The notes beneath the pieces are model-generated. The model ran no database searches. It was given only the letters and a program-made list of their open reading frames with translations, and was not told the DNA's origin. From Dromaius novaehollandiae (taxonomy: Eukaryota > Chordata > Aves > Casuariiformes > Dromaiidae), in contig NC_088102.1 in the NCBI RefSeq assembly GCF_036370855.1, positions 68,209,601 to 68,273,600 of the forward strand: a stretch of DNA of 64,000 nt, in the 5' to 3' direction. Shown piece by piece: positions 9,782 to 24,700 of this stretch. How positions within the stretch are numbered: the stretch's first letter is position 1; every line of letters starts with the position of its first letter. Both the position numbers and the translations under genes were made by a program.

Positions 9782-12700
9782 GTAAGAGAAGTAACTGAAA
9801 TGCTCATGTGTAACACATGCGTTGTGCTATTCAGACTTTGAGAGATGGTAAAGGGATTCTCATTGTCTGAATACAATATTCAGTGTGACTATGAGGTTTC
9901 TATTGAAGCTTATGCTCACAAAGAAAACTACTGGAAACTCAATTTCTTCAACTTTTCTGAGTGTCACAAATGCTTCACTCCTTGAACCAATATAGTCTAG
10001 ACTACTGGAGCTTTCATTCCCCATGCAGACTGCGGAAGTAGGAAGTTTTTATCCCCATTACGTGCAGCTAAAGGAGACACTCTTCTATTACAGTGTGTAT
10101 GGGAGCAATGGTGTGGGCTAAGAGTGCTAGGTCCCTTACAGGTGGAGGGGAGGGTGTTCTTAACCTTGTTTACAGGAAGGCTGTATCCTGGCAGAAGAGT
10201 TTGGAGGGCCTACCAACCAGCAGCTGCTTTGCAGGCAGAAATGATTCAGATTCCCATAGCAGTCTGAGCAAGAGGACCCAGCATGCTGAAGTCTCTCTCA
10301 ACTTGCTGAGCATTTTCCTGTTTCCTGCCTAGTCCCTGCCAAAACTGCAAGAAGGCACAGCAGTGCAAGAGGAAGGGTGTGTATGGAGAGAAAGTACATA
10401 TACAAGTGTATGTACTAAGTATATATACATGTGCATATGTTCACCAAGCATGTATACTTAGTGTTGCTAAGCACCTTAGGTAGAAAAGTAGCTATGTAAT
10501 CTGCTCAAAATCCTGTACCTTAAATTAAGGGATAATTAATACGTATGCATCTCTCATTGTTCTTATTACTTGCTTGCTCAGTGTCTATCAGGAGGAAAAT
10601 GAGTCTGCAGCTAGTATTACAAGGCACCAAGGCAATACCCCAAAGCTTTATCCCCAAAGTCCTTATCTGAATTGATAGACAGATTCTGCATACTCACCAT
10701 GTGCATCTTATTAGGCCCTCTGAATCTCTGCTTTTGTCTGCTAACACTACCTGCGGTGGTGTAGTTCAAGCAGAGTTTCTGTAAAGAAAAATGTCACGAG
10801 CTTCTGCTTTTAGTAACTACAATGCAGCATACTCAAGCTAAAATATCTCCAATTTAAAAGGCTTTTGGAAATCTTGATTAGTAACTCCAAACCCTTTTAT
10901 TATTATTTGGGGGATAATATGTCAGCAGTGATTAGAGAGTGGGGAAGAATATGAAGGTACTTTAAACAGAATTCAACAGCTAATAAGGTGGCTAGCTTCT
11001 CTACAGGTACTGTAGAATTTGTAGTTACTGAGACTAAACAGCTGTGTTTCTCAGGACTGGAAAATCACTCTGTCATGCATGGTGTAGGTTTATGCAGTTC
11101 TAAAATAGGGTATCAACTGGGTATTATTTATCTTCTTAAATTTTAGAAGTGATTAGGAATTGAACTGCAATTTTGTGCAAGCTTAGTATGAACTTGCAGA
11201 ACTGGCCATTAATAACTTGAGAGGTTTTTTTTTTTATTTATTTATTTATTTTTTTTTTTCCCCCTTGCTGTTGCATCACTTTCATGTTTCCTTGTCCTGG
11301 GTCAGAATTCAGAAAGTGCGAATGCCAAGATGTGACCAACTGCCAGAGGTTGTCCTGGAGCCGCACTCTGACTTTGAAAACTGTTCTGTTGCGTGCTTGA
11401 ACTTCTCTTGCCCAGTCGCTTTTTAAGCTGTTGATATAGCAGTCATCAGCTGTGTTGACTGATATTTGTTAATCTTGTCGGTTCTTGTTTGTTTTTTTTG
11501 TTTGTTTGTTTTTTTTTGTTTATATGCTTTTTTCCTCTGGCAAACAAGGTAAGTTTACTGATGATGACAAATCATTTCCAAACTCTTTCTTGTTTCACTT
11601 TTAAATCAAACTGCTCTGCCCCGTTTAAAGGAAATGCTCAGAGTTTAATGCAGTTCTTCAAGTCTGTTGCTACTGAAAGTAGCTGCTTCATATAGCTGTT
11701 CTAAAAACTGTCTTCTCCCCTCAGACACTGCATTCTGATAAAAATGTACAGGACCGGGGACTGGTAGTTGTTGATCCAAAGGCAAAGGATATTATACTGG
11801 AACACAAAAGTTATTGCTTCAAGAAGATAAAGGAAAGGCACTTCTACAGAGATGTTCTGGGTTATATTACTCCTGTAAGTTGCTAAAATATAAAGTTATT
11901 AAAATTGGAATGAATATGCAGCAGACTCTGCTAATCGGCAATTTTGCATCACTGATATAAAAGTACCGAGAACTTAGAGGTATAGAACTGAGGTCTATAG
12001 TCAAATAGAGGATTATTTGAGAGAGTGGCTTGGGGTTCGGGAGGTCTCAAGCTTCTGTTCTGCCTGCTTCTTGTAGGATGTCTAAGTCATGTTGTTGTTG
12101 TTCTCGCTGATTAAAATGGAGATGATAGTATTTCCTGTCCTTGTTGAGCCATGTGAAGTTGCAGTAAAGTCAGACCAGGAGTACTACAATGTCCTTATAC
12201 TATGAAGCTACCAATCTGAAACTTCTAAATAAACAATAAAACTTCTATGCTACTATCAAATAGTTCTCTTTTACTACAGAGTCTTATTATTATTCAGAAC
12301 ATCTTTTGTTGAATAATGTTCCTTCTTTTTGTGCAGAGGATGCTTTTCACTTGTTTCATTCTTACACTATTCAATATAAGAGGAATAGGTGTCCTATAAA
12401 GCTCATCTTTCTCAAGTTCTGTTGAACATAAATGCAGAGCCTGTTAACTCAAAGCTCTATTGGAATCTACCTACAAATTCTTGTAGTTCAGGTGAATTTA
12501 CACAATTTGAAGAGTTGCCATTTATGCAGATACCAGCGAATTTTCAGAGTGCCTTTCTTAATCAAAAGAAAATAACATCCCAGAAGGCTTTCTCAAACTA
12601 GCAGCTGGGGAATCTTGCAAATGATTATGTTTGTGCTATCTGTAAAACAGTAAAATGGACTGTATATTTTGCTTGTGCACCTCTCACTTTACTTTTCTTC

Positions 12701-15700
12701 TTTTGCAAGTGGAACAGCCATGGCTATGACATTGCTAAAATTTTTGGAAATAAATTTACACTGATCTCACCAGTTTGGCTACAGGTGAAAAGGAGAGGGA
12801 AGGAAAGGTTCCAATTCACTGGGCTCCATGATGTTGACCAAGGTTTATTTTCTTTTTCTTTGTATATGCTTTGCAAGTAAGATCACTGATCTTGTAGGTT
12901 GATGGGTAGTTTTGACAGTATATGCATGTGGATTTTTCTCCCTCTGACTCGCTGTGAAGTACTTCCAATCAATTTAATGGCGGAAAGCTTTCTTCAGAGA
13001 GAGCTTCTTTCTGCCCTCACCTGCTTTCACATAGGCCCATAGTTTGTCTGTCCAAGAATAAGTAGAAAGATTGGCTCTTCCACCAGTCCTCCCTCAAAAA
13101 AGATGAGGCAGAAAACATGTACAGGCAGCACTAGCCTTTGGTGTTTGTATTATGCAATTGTATACTTGTTTTTCCTCTTGCAAAACATTTCAGTGACTTT
13201 GTTTTGGGAATGAATGATGAATTTAATTAAAAAAAACCCCTCTCATTCTGTATCAAGAAATTTTCAGCCAGTTCAGATTTCAGAATGTATACTTGTAAAT
13301 ACTAACTAGATAATGTACATTTTTGAACTTAATTGAAATATTTCTGTGGAATCTAATTCAAAACAGCTGTAACTTTGATCATGTTGGTGCCTACTAACAA
13401 ATTCATACAATGACTTAAAACTAGCCATCTGAATTAAAAAAAAAAAAAAAATTCTCCCAAGTGGTGCTTGGTAACTACAGGAGTGTTATTCTCAATAGAG
13501 AATTTCCTAATTTCCATGATGAGGCAGAACTGTAAACAGTAGGGAGAGGGACTGGGGGAGGCAACTCTTATAAGGTTATAGTAAATGCTGGTTATGGCTG
13601 TGGTGGAGGTGAATAGTCTCAGTTTCTGGGTATCAAAGCCTGTGTTTCTACTGCATTGCTTACAGACTGGTAATCTGTGGCAGGAAGACAGATGTAATGA
13701 AACTATGCCACATTATTTGAAGAATACTTGAAAATACGTTGTCATTGTCAACTTCATTCATATTCTAACAGCTGTTCTATTACTTGATAATTTTTGACAG
13801 GCTGGATGAAAGATGTCAAAAAAACCTCCAAAAACATCAAAATAGGTGAGTCTCTGTTTTATGTATGTTCATTTGTTTTGCCTTTAGCCACGAGGAGATC
13901 AAAAGAAGGCTTTGTTCCAGGAATATATGGGAGAAGGGAGATTATCTTAGTATAGCCATATAAAGGAAGAAGTCTGGAGGAAAAAAAAGCCCCCAAAAGC
14001 TAAATGCAATTAACTAATAGTTAAGTAACTGAAGTGCTAATTCTGTTGGTGCCTTTCCCTAGCTGCTTCTCTCCAAATAAACCCTGGGTCGCATGGTTCC
14101 CTCTGGAAAGGTACTTCTGCACATGACACAGCAAGCTTACCTGGGGAGCAGGCTTCAAACCTGGTGCTCGTGTATTTTATTTAGTTTGGGAGGGAGGAGG
14201 GAGGGATTTGCAAATCTGAGCCAGTAAGAATTTTTGGCATGGTAGTACAGAAAAGTCCTCCCTTCCCTTCCTTTAGCCCCCATGTCCCCCTGAAGCTGAG
14301 ACCTCAAGGGTTCTGCCACAGTGTGTGTCTTCAGGGAAAACGGCAAACGTTGCTTTAGGGATTATACTGTGCTAAATTTCTTACAGTTGTCTATAGTAAG
14401 AGTCTTATGGGACTGTGAAACCAGCAAAACTCTTCTTGCTTCAGAAGGGTGTCTGAAACTTGAAGTGGATTAGAAAAATTTAATGCTCTGTCAGATACTT
14501 GAAATGACTCCAGCTGCCAGGTGGTACAGCCTTTGAAATCTCTCTAGACTCCTCTAAAATACTCGTTTGCTTTCTTTTACTTAAAAAGGGCATAGGTATA
14601 GCTCCATATGGGTTCTCTGCATTTCTAGTGTGCATGATTGACCATTCCAGCAGCCGTTTTCCTGATTCTTGGCTGACAACTGTTTTCTAATAACACATTT
14701 AAAATGTTAAAAATGTAGCGTGAGCTCAAGTGCCTATGTTTCCAAAATAAAAATTTGTCATAGGCTCTTGAGATGAGCAAAAGAGTGACATAATATAGGG
14801 CTGCGTACAAGAAAGTAAACGAGTTTGAGGTGAACTTTTCTACCTTGCTGCTCTTGTGATCGGAGAGATGCCCAGCTCGCAAAAGGATTGCTATTTCAAG
14901 TTGGTGTTCTTCTGAGACTTGGGGCCTGAAGCGATAATTCAGTTCTCAATTGAATGCATCTTTTCTTAAAACTTGCACTGGTGCTGACCTTTAACCTTAG
15001 AACAGCATGAAAAAAAAGAATGTTCTACAGTGTCAATTTATCTGCTCTGATAAAGTTGGTCAGAAATGATCTAAGATGTGGGATATCTTGTTCAGTGGTA
15101 CCTTTACTGATGTCTGGCATAAACAGTTTCATTCTTATTCTGCAGGAATATTGCAGTATAGATAATAAATTTTTAATTTTCCCTACTGATTGATTTCTTT
15201 GCTTGACAGTGCCTCGAATTTTGTTTGATGGCTGGACTTACCAAGACTTTGAGAGTGTTTTTGGCAGTGAGGATGAGATAGAAGAGCTTTCCAAGAATAT
15301 GGTTCTGCTAGCCAAGGTAAAAAGACTTTTCACAAATGCTTTTAAAACAGTGTGAGATAATTATTGGTTCCTGTTGTAAAGTGTATTTTCTCATTTCCAG
15401 TAGTTTTGTATTATACAAAACTAAATTCTGATCAAAAAAGTAATGCAGGATGATTCATAGTGTGTTCCAGAATATGTCCAGTTCCTATAAATATGAAATA
15501 TAGAAATACTTAAGTACAGTTACTTACCAATCTAAAGTGAGGCCACTTAAGTCTGATCAACATAACCCTGTTAAGATATTATTTGCTGCTGCACTGAGGA
15601 CTTTTGTCAGCTGTAAAGAATGGTTGATAAAACCTGTGTCAGACAGCTGACAGATTAAACATCATTGAGGCAATAGTGGATACCTGATAAACTTCTCATG

Positions 15701-18700
15701 GAGGTCATCTAGTGAGCAGACTGCTTTTTCTTAAACTTCCTTTTAAGAAATGGGCTATTTTGTTTTGTTTTGGTTTTGATAGGCTGACAAAAGGTCACTG
15801 GTGCAATGAGTGCTGTGTCCTGTGCTACAGGAATACTAAAATTGGCTCGTTAAGTCTAGCACACTGAGCCTAAAGGTAACAAGTATAACTCACTGGATAT
15901 CTGTTGCTGTACATTCTGCTCAGAACTGATAATCCAGTTTCTTTAAAATGTTAAGAGGCTGTGGAGAGAAGAGGAGAAACAGGGTTTCCTTTAAGGAATG
16001 GTTGCTGTTTGTCAAGGTTTTCTGGGCAACTCCTTAGTTAATGGCTTTAGAACTTTAGAAGTTAATGGCATAGAACATATGTGTAGGTCTAGACAATTTG
16101 CACCCAGAAGGCATTCAGCTTCAGTGGCTGATTCATGAGATCTTTCCTAATTACCGTTAGAGTAAGTGTTCTCACTTGTTACAGGATGTAAAGAAAACTT
16201 AGTATGTTCCAGAGCAAGGCAGGTGCAGAGATCAACTGAATACTTTCTTAAAATTTATATTTGCTACATCAATTTTAGGTCTTACATGTAGCAGTTGGCC
16301 TCTTAGGGAAAGGATCCTGTGGTCCAACAGTATCCTTGATCATGCTAAACATCGGTTATCCCAAGTGAGATTAATTATGGGAAATATTTGAAATCATTCC
16401 TATGCCAGAGTTAGTATTTATGTTTTTAGACTCAATACGTCATGAGTTATTTCCCAATATATGTATAAATGTGTGCCACATGATTTGCTTAACAACCAGC
16501 TTTCATTAATAGCTAACTTTTTTTTTTTTCCTCCAATCTGAGACTAGTTTATCCTGGGAGAGTAGAAGTCATGGACAACCAATAGAGATTAATTTCAATT
16601 TTTGCATATTTCTTAAATAATCTGTGCTTCACTTTGACTTCTTCATGAGATGCTGCTTAAAAGTGCAAAGATGTAGCTGTATAAGAGTGCAAAGCATGTT
16701 CAATCTGTAATACTGCAAGAAAAGCTAAAGTAATTGTGTGCTTCTCTAATGTATTATCTCTGATACCAGTGTAACAAAGTAAGTGTGGTGATTAACCCTA
16801 TATTGTTGTCAATAACTTTCTTTTTTCTTTCTTTTTTTTTAAGAAAGAAAATTTTGATGGTTTTGTAGTTGAAGTTTGGAGTCAGCTGGGAAATCGAAAG
16901 CAAACGTAAGTATAAGTCTCTAGGATGCAATTCCTAAAAATCAGCTCTTTTAAGCTTAAAAAAAAAATGCTTTAATTTGCCCCTATTGATTTGAATTTCT
17001 TATTCTCTATAAACAACATACAAGTCATTCTAGGACAACTGAAAGTTGTTCCTGTTGTCTTAGAGCTGGGGAGAAGTCTGCTTCACTCTAAATGAACTCA
17101 AGTTGCATAATGATCTTCATAGTGGATCTAGTGGACCACATTTAGCCCTTCATATTTCAGTTCTGCAAGATGTTACTGTTGCACAAGGGAGAAGAGGGTA
17201 CTACAGCTTTATATAAACTCAGCTGCTGACACAGGCTTTTGCCCTAACAATGGTTTGGGTTGCTGGGTGAAGCTTGTAAGTGTGGGATGCTTTCAAGACT
17301 CACCAACTTTAGATTTTCAAAAACTTTCTATAGAAATCTTTTAGACGTGCTGAAACTAAAATGGAAATCCCCAACCTGAAGCACACCTTCGGAGAAACAG
17401 GCTGCCAGTTCTTGCAAGCACAATGTACTTTAAACTTTGGAGTAGTTATCTGCCTTTTGGTAGCTCTATTATGAAGTTTCACAGGGACTGAATTGTTTGT
17501 AGCTGCTAAAGCTCAAGGGCTTATCCATATTAAGCAGTTTCCTGACATACTCAAATCCATTTTCTTTGTGCAAAAGCCCCTTGGGCTGTCTTAACAACTT
17601 GGATAGAGTCAAGGTAAGACAAGCTCCAAACTGCTTCTTCAGGAGAAAAAGGCAGAATGTGTGGTTTAATGAATAATTCAGTGCAGCAACCTAAAGATTT
17701 TGCATTAGTTTGCTCAGGAAACTCATGCATCCATTCTCTAAAACACAGTATTCCTGCCAGCTCCCTGTTGCCTAAAATATCTGGCAAAAAGTAGCTTAAA
17801 AGAAATAAATAGAATGTAGAGTGATTATGGCAGACTTTAACTTTTCAAAAAAGGTTACTTCAGCTTATTCTGTTCAAGGTAAAGGATATTGGCTGATGGT
17901 ATGTAATAGTTACTTTCTGAAACTGAGGGTGCTAATAAGAGAGTCTTACCTTTCCCCTGAAAATTCAATAGTTAAGAACAAAGAATTAAAAGTGCAGAAT
18001 CTTTGTAGTCTTGTTGGGGCCCCACCAGTTGCAGTGGAATGAATAATTCTTAAACTAGATGCTCTTGCTCATAATTAGGTAGTTTTCCAGGTTGGTCCTG
18101 ACAACTGGTCTCTGTGCTCAGCTCTGAATGTATTGCAGTCTCTTAAGATGGCCTGCAAGGTGGTTTAAGTGAATAGCAACTGCTTGATAACTGCAGGTGA
18201 GAAGTTGGCTGCAGTGGTAGATTACAGTAAGCATAGCAGATACAGTAATTCAGTGAAACAGATAATTTTCTTATCAGTTAGCTTACATGAATGTAAGACT
18301 GTATTACTGTAATTTTAATAGCCATTGAAGACCAATTTAAGTGCTAACAGGAAAATGCTGTATTGCAAATGGCACACAATTAGAGTAAATAAGGCATGCA
18401 TCTTAATTAACTCCATGGTATGTTTACTTGTGGCATGGTAAGAATGTTGCTCTTTGAACCAACATTACTGTTGGGAAAAACAGTGCTTGTCCCATCTAAT
18501 ATTGTAAGAATTGGCTGTGCTAAAGAGGGTACTGCTGTGTAGTTGCTTTAGCAGAATGCTGTTGGAGGCAAAGTATAGAACTAGAAGCACCACTTATGTA
18601 TTCAGTGTCTCCTAGTTTCTATTCCCTACTACATAGGGATGGGAAGTACTTTCCATGACTTTAGAGGAGGAGAGGCTTATCCTAGTAGAAAAGAAAGGTA

Positions 18701-21700
18701 ACTGCCTCATTTGCTCATGAGTCAGTAACATTTATTGTGTGTGGTCACCTGTAAACAAGACCTCGGGGTTATTGTAATCAAGAGCCTTAAAGCAGATGTT
18801 TGGCAGAAAAGCCCGAATAGAAGCAAAAGTTATGAATTGTAGATCTTCTTCCTCTTCAGCACCAGTTCTGATTTAAGTTCTTAGTTCCGTCTGTGCTTTT
18901 TCTTTCCTTTATTGCCACTTCAGTGCTTATGTTGCAAAATGCCTTGTGTTGGGCTTGTGTCCTCAGAGACAAGTGTTCTGAATAAGACTCATCTACGCAG
19001 CATGCTAAAGCTGCAACTACTCTTCCCTAAGTTTGTGTGTATGGAATAACAGTGATTTAAGCTTTATGGAAGGAGGAGATGCACATCATTAAGATTAAAA
19101 TTGTGTCTCATGATACTGTTAAGTTATGGGACCAGTGTCTTCATTCTGAGAACTTAGGTCAGTTTGTTGTTACTGATCTACTTTGAAACTGGATTGCTTG
19201 TCCAGTGTCACAGGAGACTTCACTGTCACCATTCTTGGGATCAAGCAGATACTGTGAAGAGCTGTAAGTGTCAGAATTAAATGAATTCAATACCTTGGCG
19301 AGCCTGACTTTTGTATTGCACTTTGAATGCTTTTATTTGGGGATCTGTTAATTTCTCTTTGAGCAGCAGAGCAGAGTTACTCCTGATAAATGGCTAATCA
19401 TGGACTGCCTTTTGTTTTGCTTGTTCCTACCAAAAATAGAAAAGGATTAGGGCAGCCCATGACCTCTTCAGCCCACAGAGTGGCAGTATTGTAACACGAT
19501 TCCTATATGATTCGTCTTATTGCATTGTATATCTCAAAAATGACAAAGGCCAATAGTAAAACATGTTCTTAACATTAGAAGGGTGGGGGACAGCTGAGTG
19601 GTAGGTGTCCGCACAGAGATGAACCCTAATCCTTTGGAGATACAAGGCTTTGACAGAACAGTGATTGTGTATGTTCCATATAAAGCATCTCTCTTAGCTG
19701 CTGGGTACATAGTGTAGGCTTTGCTGATTCAGATCCTTCAAGGTCAAACACCTGAAAATAGCTTAACGTACTCCTAGGTAAAGAAACAAAAGATCATAAC
19801 GATGTTTCTAGGAAGAGATGGTGTTTGCCTTCAAATTACTTTCAGAGCTCTCTGACAGCACAAGGAGACCTGCCTAGCTAATAGGATTTATTCTTACCTT
19901 TTAGTGTGAATGTCTTTAAAAAAGAAAAATAAAAAAAATCGCTGAAATAATGTGAACTTAGGACTATTTGTTTTAGCAGTCAGCAGTAGGCTATGGAGAC
20001 TCAACACAGGTGCATAAAAATAACCACAGAGATGCTGTAGCTGCCAGCTTGCTTATGACATGGCAGAACAAACTGGAGTTCTATAAAATTTTGCTTTTTG
20101 AATGGGATTAGTGCTGTGGATTTGTGAGCAAAAAAAATTTCAGTTAGAATCATTGTGGTTTTCATTTTTCAAAACCTAAAGTAAGTGGATATTTAGCTAT
20201 TAATAAATAATGAAATGGCACTCAGTTATGCTTGTGCATCTTTTTGTGAATCTGTGCTAAGGGGAAAGCTTTGGAAATGTTTCTTCTTGTTTCTTCTTGT
20301 TTCTTCTTGTTTCTTCTTGTTTCTTCTTGTTTCTTCTTGTTTCTTCTTGTTTCTTCTTGTTTCTTCTTGTTTCTTCTTGTTTCTTCTTGTTTCTTCTTGT
20401 TTCTTCTTGTTTCTTCTTGTTTCTTCTTGTTTCTTCTTGTTTCTTCTTGTTTCTTCTTGTTTCTTCTTGTTTCTTCTTGTTTCTTCTTGTTTCTTCTTGT
20501 TTCTTCTTGTTTCTTCTTGTTTCTTCTTGTTTCTTCTTGTTTCTTCTTGTTTCTTCTTGTTTCTTCTTGTTTCTTCTTGTTTCTTCTTGCACTGTGGAGA
20601 AGACCCATGAGTCCATCCAGTGCACTACCTTAGTGGTGGTAGAATACAGTACAGATTTCTTTGATCAGACTTGAAATGACTAGAGAGTGGGATCTGCTTA
20701 TGGGACACTTGTGCTTGGGATACTGCCTCATTTACAGTCAGGAATAACTTCTTTCCCTTTTTTCTATAATACAGGGAGCCTTTACTATGTTCCAACCATG
20801 AAATCTGCATCTGGTCTCTTTTAAAGACTATGTGGAGTGATGCTTTTGAGCAGAGGTGTTGCAATATGTCATAAACACTAGTGCAGCTATATTTGAGGCG
20901 GGTGAGGCTGTAAAAGAACATGAAAACTGCAAATTAGTCTTCAAACACACTAATAAATGGGATAATGATTTAAGCACTACATGTATCAGAAAGCTGGATT
21001 AATTACAGCTGAAGCTCTCTTCTCAGTAGGCTTTAAAATGCCTTAGGATGCTTTGTATGCCTTAGGGTGCATAAAATGGCATTAGGTGCTTATATTTATT
21101 CTATCTGAAGAACCTGAATTGTCTTGAAATGTGCATGATGAAGTGAGGAGTAGGGAGCTTGTACTGGCCAGTTTAGGCTCCTGTAGAGGTCTAATACAGA
21201 AGTCTAATACAGATACTTTGAAGTACCCTGTACCTGCTTCTTTCCTATGACTTCTGGGAATAGAAACTCCTAATTTTTGATACCCAAATCATACTGAAGT
21301 CAAATTTAATAGCATTTAACTGATGCTGCCTCCTCACAAGCTGACAACCATTGCTAGTGGTACACAGTGGAAGAAGTTGTTACTCATCTTCCCGTTGTTT
21401 ATTCTGACATACAGGAAATTAGTCTCCTACTACAGAATCTAACCTGGCCAAAATACCCTATGCAGATGATACCTTAATTCAAATGTCTTTTCTTTTTTGT
21501 GATAGTTTAAAGCTGCTTCTTAGTTAAACTGTCTTTTTTTATCCAGAACTTCCCTTAATGATTTTGCAAGAAAGTATTCCAAGTTATTCATCCTGTGGTA
21601 TTTACGTTTAGAAATATACAGGCAGGAGAACAGGCACTGAGATACCAGAACTGCTTTCTCAGTTTATTTAGCTTTCAGCTAGACAGGACAATTTCTTTTG

Positions 21701-24700
21701 CCAGTCTCTCACTTGTGGATTTACTGCTTTTTTTTTTTTCTGCCCTCAGTGGCCTAGGTTATGTAGTCAAAAAGGCGTGAATGAGCCCATCAGAATCTCA
21801 CAGCACACATAAAAGTGCCTGTGTTATTCTCATCAGTCTGGCATTAGCTGACAGATGGCACTACTGTCACGTGGAATCCATCTGTAAAACATGATTCTTT
21901 TCACCACGTGCCGCAGGCATTTGGCATCATGCAAAAAATGACCTTCAGGCATCTTATTAATGTTGGTAGGAGTATAGGAGCAAATTCTTCTCCTGGCAGA
22001 TCTATCATTCATGTTAGTCCCTGAAAAATTAATCTATTAATCAAAGATTGCTATAATTCACTCCAGTTTCCTGGTATTAACTAGGCGATGAAATGGCACA
22101 AAAGGGCAATTTCTTGTTGAAGTAGACAGCTTTATTCTGCCCAATTTTCTTGACAAGACATTAATTTTGGGGAGTACTGACTTCCAACTTAAGCAATAAC
22201 ATGGCTGAAGTTGGAAACTTGCAGAGTTCTGATGGGTCACATAAATGGAGCGAACGATATAACAACCAGATGCGTCTTCTGCAAAGCTTTTTAAGTACGC
22301 TGTCAGGCCACTCCTGTGCATTGAAGTAAGCTGTATCACAAGGTGTCATCTTCTAATAGTTGTTTTTTCTGACACAACTATCAGTGTCAGAAAAAGTAAG
22401 TTGTGAAAAAAACGTTGTATGGTAAAAATCTGGAAGTGTGCATACTTTATAGGAAATAAAATGCTTTGAAATCATGAACATTTGGAAAATTGACCTTTTG
22501 CATGGTAGTGATAATAGAAAGCCTGACAGGGTAGGATTGATGTAAACCTTAATTAGCTCTCGATAGAGTCTTAAAGCTGCCAATATTTTAGTAGCTACTC
22601 TGAAGTTAACTTTGACAATGGTGAAGTCTGTGGTAAATATTAATGAAGCCTTTTCAGGAAGACTGATTCTATTCCTACTTTTCTGCACCTCATTATAATG
22701 TTTAAAATGTCAGTAGTTTTTCTTTCAAAATTGCTAGTGGTAATCTGGGAAAATGTTGTGTTAAAGCACTGGAAAGCACTGTTGGGACACAGTAAAGTTT
22801 TAATTTATAGCACACAGTAAATGGGCATTCTGCTATTGCTGTTTTGGGGAAGAGGGGAAGAGTGCACATTTGATTTACATACTGCCTTGGCTGACAAATG
22901 GATGTCAGCCTAAATGAAGTCTTTAGGCGTTAACCATTAATCCTGTCTGGTTCACCATAAAGTTCTTGGGTTCTCAACTGGTTAGTGAGCAGTTGCTAGT
23001 CTCAGTTTCTTGACCAAGAATTTGCAGCTGTTCTGCTAACTGCTTTCTTCCTGACCTGCTCTAAGCTGAAGCTGATTATTTCTTGGCCAGAGCTATACTG
23101 CTTGGATTCATCAGGAGAGGAGAGGAAGTGGAAGCTGTTTTGAATGAGTTGGGGGGGGGGGGGCGGGGGGAAGCTTTGGTTATAGTCCCATCTGCTATCC
23201 GCAAAATAAAAACAATAATCCAAGCTGCTTTCCTGCCTGTGTCTCAGGCTGGGAATTTCTGTCCTTCATTTACAGTTGCAGGCTGTGGTTCTATATGGTA
23301 GACCCTTATGATTTTAAAAAGTGACTGCTTTTGTGGGTACATCTTTATCTCTGCTGGGAAACAGCCACTGTCTTACATTGCAATGGGAAGGGAAGACCTT
23401 GCATTTAATGTTCACTTGACTTTTTTCCTCTTCATTTGGTTCAAAATAATCCCAAATATTTTTCTTCTCATGCTGCAAAGTATTGCTGTGTGGATAGCAG
23501 AATTTCAGGAGCTGAGGCAGATCGGCAAAACTGGGGAGTGAGGGATAGCCCTGTTTCTAAATGAAAAATACCTGATGTTATTCTGCTCTCCACCTGTATT
23601 ACATTCTTTTGCCTTGTTCTGCCACTCCTTCCTTCTCCTCACTCTCTATATAATTAAATTTAAAGTCAGTAAATGTTTTGCGTGGTGTAGAGGTCTCAAA
23701 GTTCCTACAGCTAAAAAGGGCAGTCAGGCAGAGAAGAGAGGTCCTGCTGATGAAGAGTGCAGGACAATCTCAACACCAGAGGAGTTGATTCTTCGATCAA
23801 ATTTATCTTTTATGTGGTATCTCTGACATATAATAAAGAGTGCATTCATACTCCAGTTTGGGCAAAATTATTTAAAAGGTCACCTAGCCATGAGACATAA
23901 ATCAGTAGGAAAGAAGGCTTAGCTAGTTTTAATACTGATTATGGTTTTTGATAAGACTGACGTGTGGGATCTGCGATGCATATATTGGAGTCAGACTGTC
24001 TGCTTAGTTTAGTGTTGTAATTCTTGAATGCCTTCATATGCAAAAGGATTCTTCTTTGCTGTAATTGATTTGTCTGAATAGTGACACTCTTAATGTGGAA
24101 CACATGATAGAGAATGGGAGGAAAAGCAGTTATTTTCACAAAGCAAGAATGGTAGAAGTACATGCTGCAGACAGACCAAAAGCTGATACTTGTAATCTCG
24201 TGTTTCCGCCTTGTTTGAGCAATATAGGTGGCAGGCTGTGATATTTCGTTGGCAGGAGCTGTTCAGCACAGCCAGGTCTCAAACTGCAAATGCAACATAT
24301 TGATGGCACTGAGACTGTGATAAAACTTGCTTTGTTTGTTTGCTAGGATTTAAGATTAGTGGTTTTTGTAGCCTCCTTAGAAAGCTTCCCTCAGGCATGA
24401 AACTGTTTTGGGGAAAATAAAAGTATTTGGTTACCTTTGGATAGTGTCTGCTTTGTGCAAGTCAAATGTTACCATGCTGTGATAATTGTATGCCAAATCC
24501 CTGATTTCAGAAGAATATCTCTGGGATGATACTGACTTGAAGGGCATTACAGCACCAGATTTTGTTTCTGAGGGTTCAGGTCTAATCCAGTTTAATAAAT
24601 GGAGCATGCAGCTTGGATGATCATTTGTGTTTGTCCTGCCTTCCCTGCTTGGGCACTTTGAGCCTGCTGCAAGGAGTTGTGAATTTGCTTTCTACTCAGT

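Noticed and set aside
20215..20674. Several overlapping 120-131-codon frames on both strands
   Set aside because: All are read-through of the 10-bp tandem repeat, whose unit contains no stop in any register. The repetitive peptides are artefacts.
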